Of a stretch of DNA of 30,406 nt, positions 29,637 through 30,406 are shown one piece after another; position 1 is the stretch's first letter, and each line of letters opens with the position of its first letter. A program made the translations under genes and the position numbers. The notes under the pieces are model-generated. The model was not told where the DNA came from. It searched no databases and saw only the letters and a list, made by a program, of their open reading frames with translations. This stretch comes from Microcaldota archaeon (lineage in GTDB: Archaea > Micrarchaeota > Micrarchaeia > Micrarchaeales > CABMGC01): contig JAGWHA010000004.1 of the NCBI GenBank assembly GCA_028867095.1, forward strand, positions 1 to 30,406, written 5' to 3'.

Positions 29637-30152
29637 TTACTCCGAGCTGAGGTGGTAGTACTTGCCGTTGCGCTTTGCTTCGTTGAGTGCCTGCAGCCTC
29701 TGCACCCTTTCCACATCCTCATTGAAGCCCTTGATGTTGAACCTTATGAGCGGATCAGAGCCGTTTTCCGACATGGACGCTATCTCGTCCTTTAGTATGC
29801 TGATTGCCTCCCTTAGATTAAGCTTGCTGGCGATTGGAATCACAGTGCTCTCGGCCTCAGGAGGATAGTCACGCGCAATCTGCCTTATCTTTTGCTCGTA
29901 TGTGAAGTCCTGATATCCTTTTGGGCGAGTAGGCTCCTCTATGTGAGGATTGCGTCTAAACAGTTCCTGCATCTGGGCCTCGAAGCAACCCTCAAGCTTG
30001 GAGGCATTCACTAGGTCCCTGATGGCAAGGATTCCGAAATAGCTTCCCTTTATCGCGTCAGCTACCTCTTTGGAGAGTGCAAGCGTCTGGTCGCTCCTTG
30101 CACCCAATTCCCTAGGGCTTGGGGGCGTTTTTACTGACGGGGTTTCTGACAT
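29637..30152 (-). CDS. Hypothetical helical protein
   Basis: A 171-residue soluble protein I do not recognise. The first 22 residues are Pro/Ser/Thr-rich and probably disordered; the rest is helical, with a Lys/Glu-rich pattern (VADAIKGSYFGILAIRDLVN, EAQMQELFRRNPHIEEP, LNLREAISILKDEIASM) and a Lys/Asn-rich end (NEAKRNGKYYHLSSE). No motifs for metal, nucleotide or membrane are visible. The start is supported by a minus-strand TATA at 30183-30190 (TTTATAAA), predicting a leader of about 7 nt. It ends upstream of the thioredoxin promoter, so it is probably monocistronic. Confidence 0.55.
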   Translation of the reverse strand: MSETPSVKTPPSPRELGARSDQTLALSKEVADAIKGSYFGILAIRDLVNASKLEGCFEAQMQELFRRNPHIEEPTRPKGYQDFTYEQKIRQIARDYPPEAESTVIPIASKLNLREAISILKDEIASMSENGSDPLIRFNIKGFNEDVERVQRLQALNEAKRNGKYYHLSSE

Positions 30153-30182
30153 CCTTTCACAATGATATTTTCTTTTCCGACT

Positions 30183-30190
30183 TTATAAAT
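30183..30190 (-). promoter_or_regulatory. TATA box of the hypothetical helical protein gene
   Basis: TTTATAAA on the minus strand predicts a transcript start near 30159, seven nt before the ATG at 30152. Confidence 0.5.
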
Positions 30191-30242
30191 ACGCTCTACA
30201 ACTTTGTTTCTTCTCAAAAAGCTCATTGCAGCCCCAGCGAAG

Positions 30243-30252
30243 CCTATAAATT
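30243..30252 (+). promoter_or_regulatory. TATA box shared by C/D sRNA and histone
   Basis: CCTATAAATT predicts a transcript start at about 30273, immediately before the box C motif. No second TATA-like element is visible between the sRNA and the histone ATG. Confidence 0.55.
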
Positions 30253-30269
30253 ATCTCGTTGAGAGATAA
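30251..30269. repeat. Inverted repeat between TATA box and sRNA
   Basis: TTATCTC (30251-30257) and GAGATAA (30263-30269) are perfect 7-base complements around a 5-nt spacer. The repeat lies between the TATA box and the predicted start, so it is more likely a regulator site on DNA than an RNA hairpin. Confidence 0.45.
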
Positions 30270-30274
30270 ATGCA

Positions 30275-30325
30275 GTGATGAGTAAGATCAAGTCTGAAAT
30301 ACATGATGACGATCTTGAGTGCTGA
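30275..30325 (+). ncRNA. Box C/D guide sRNA
   Basis: All four boxes match consensus and the archaeal spacing: C box GTGATGA (30275-30281), a 12-nt guide (30282-30293), D' box CTGA (30294-30297), 5-nt spacer, C' box ATGATGA (30303-30309), a second 12-nt guide (30310-30321), and D box CTGA (30322-30325). It would recruit L7Ae, Nop5 and fibrillarin to direct 2'-O-methylation. The complement of the D' guide contains CTTGATCTT, which I recall from a conserved segment of large-subunit rRNA; by the five-nucleotide rule the G in CTTG would be methylated. The target of the second guide (complement CACTCAAGATCG) was not identified. It ends 4 nt before the histone ATG. Confidence 0.88.
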
Positions 30326-30329
30326 TATT

Positions 30330-30406
30330 ATGGCTAGCATACCCAGACAGGCGATCAAAAAGTTGATCAAAGAGTATGCCAATGTTAACATAACGGAAGA
30401 CGGGGC
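30330..30406 (+). CDS. Archaeal histone (partial, N-terminus)
   Basis: The first 25 codons are visible before the window ends. The peptide ASIPRQAIKKLIKEYANVNI plus TEDG matches the N-terminal helix and first loop of archaeal histone-fold proteins (I/L-P-R-x-x-I-x-K-L-I-K, then the V-x-I-x-E-D/S-A/G turn). Histones form dimers that wrap DNA. The ATG at 30330 lies four nt after box D of the upstream guide RNA, and the only visible TATA box is upstream of that RNA. The histone message thus either carries the C/D sRNA as its leader or is made when the sRNA is cut away. A ribosome site is not obvious. Confidence 0.82.
   Translation, partial: MASIPRQAIKKLIKEYANVNITEDG

Noticed and set aside
30278..30325. 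A 15-codon reading frame (starting MSKIKSEIHDDD) in front of the histone.
   Set aside because: It coincides base for base with the C/D sRNA. The C, D', C' and D boxes with 12-nt guide spacing explain the sequence better than a leader peptide.
1..30406. CRISPR arrays, insertion sequences, prophage genes.
   Set aside because: No regularly spaced repeats, transposase-like proteins or phage proteins were seen. All gaps between genes are shorter than about 210 nt.

Overview
The window is archaeal. It encodes both subunits of the archaea-specific DNA polymerase D, a group II chaperonin, SecY, ribosomal proteins L14e and L34e, an Oxa1/EMC3-like DUF106 protein, archaeal-type adenylate and cytidylate kinases, archaeal CoaD, a geranylgeranyl reductase, an STT3/AglB oligosaccharyltransferase, UPF0147, a TATA-binding protein and the first codons of a histone. 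Very short gaps, small genes, short mRNA leaders and several unrecognised small proteins suggest a compact genome such as a DPANN (for example Micrarchaeota-like) archaeon. That placement is inferred, not proven.

Layout. 1-2.9 kb: a partial PRC-barrel-like gene, a winged-helix protein, unrecognised small proteins and tRNA-Arg(TCG). 2.8-7.5 kb (minus strand): pyrophosphatase, SecY, a V4R-domain protein, and a two-gene unit of a DUF929 thioredoxin-like protein and a Cys-containing membrane protein. 7.5-14 kb (plus strand): TatD nuclease, an intron-containing tRNA-Arg(TCT) directly followed by UPF0147, then the PolD subunits DP1 and DP2 back to back. 14-17.2 kb: class III aminotransferase, a pilin-like LamG protein, a DMT transporter. 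17.2-21.2 kb (minus): thsA, adkA, DUF106, rpl34e, cmk, rpl14e. This is the familiar archaeal secY-adk-DUF106-L34e-cmk-L14e block with secY missing and a thermosome gene in its place. 21.2-26.3 kb: a TBP only one repeat long, CoaD, a glycosyltransferase and STT3. 26.3-30.4 kb: geranylgeranyl reductase, HisRS, thioredoxin, hypothetical genes, and finally a box C/D guide RNA built into the leader of a histone gene.

The most noteworthy observations are: (i) the single-repeat (half-length) TBP; (ii) a 15-nt intron in the T loop of tRNA-Arg(TCT) that folds into a complete bulge-helix-bulge; (iii) a textbook C/D sRNA lying between the TATA box and start codon of the histone; (iv) TATA boxes at the identical distance from the mature 5' end of both tRNAs, pointing to leaderless tRNA transcription as in RNase P-less Nanoarchaeum; (v) a direct repeat bracketing the thermosome core promoter; (vi) an STT3 with an extra N-terminal membrane module. 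In many promoters here the first T of TATA lies about 28 nt before the expected transcription start, and this was used to choose several start codons.
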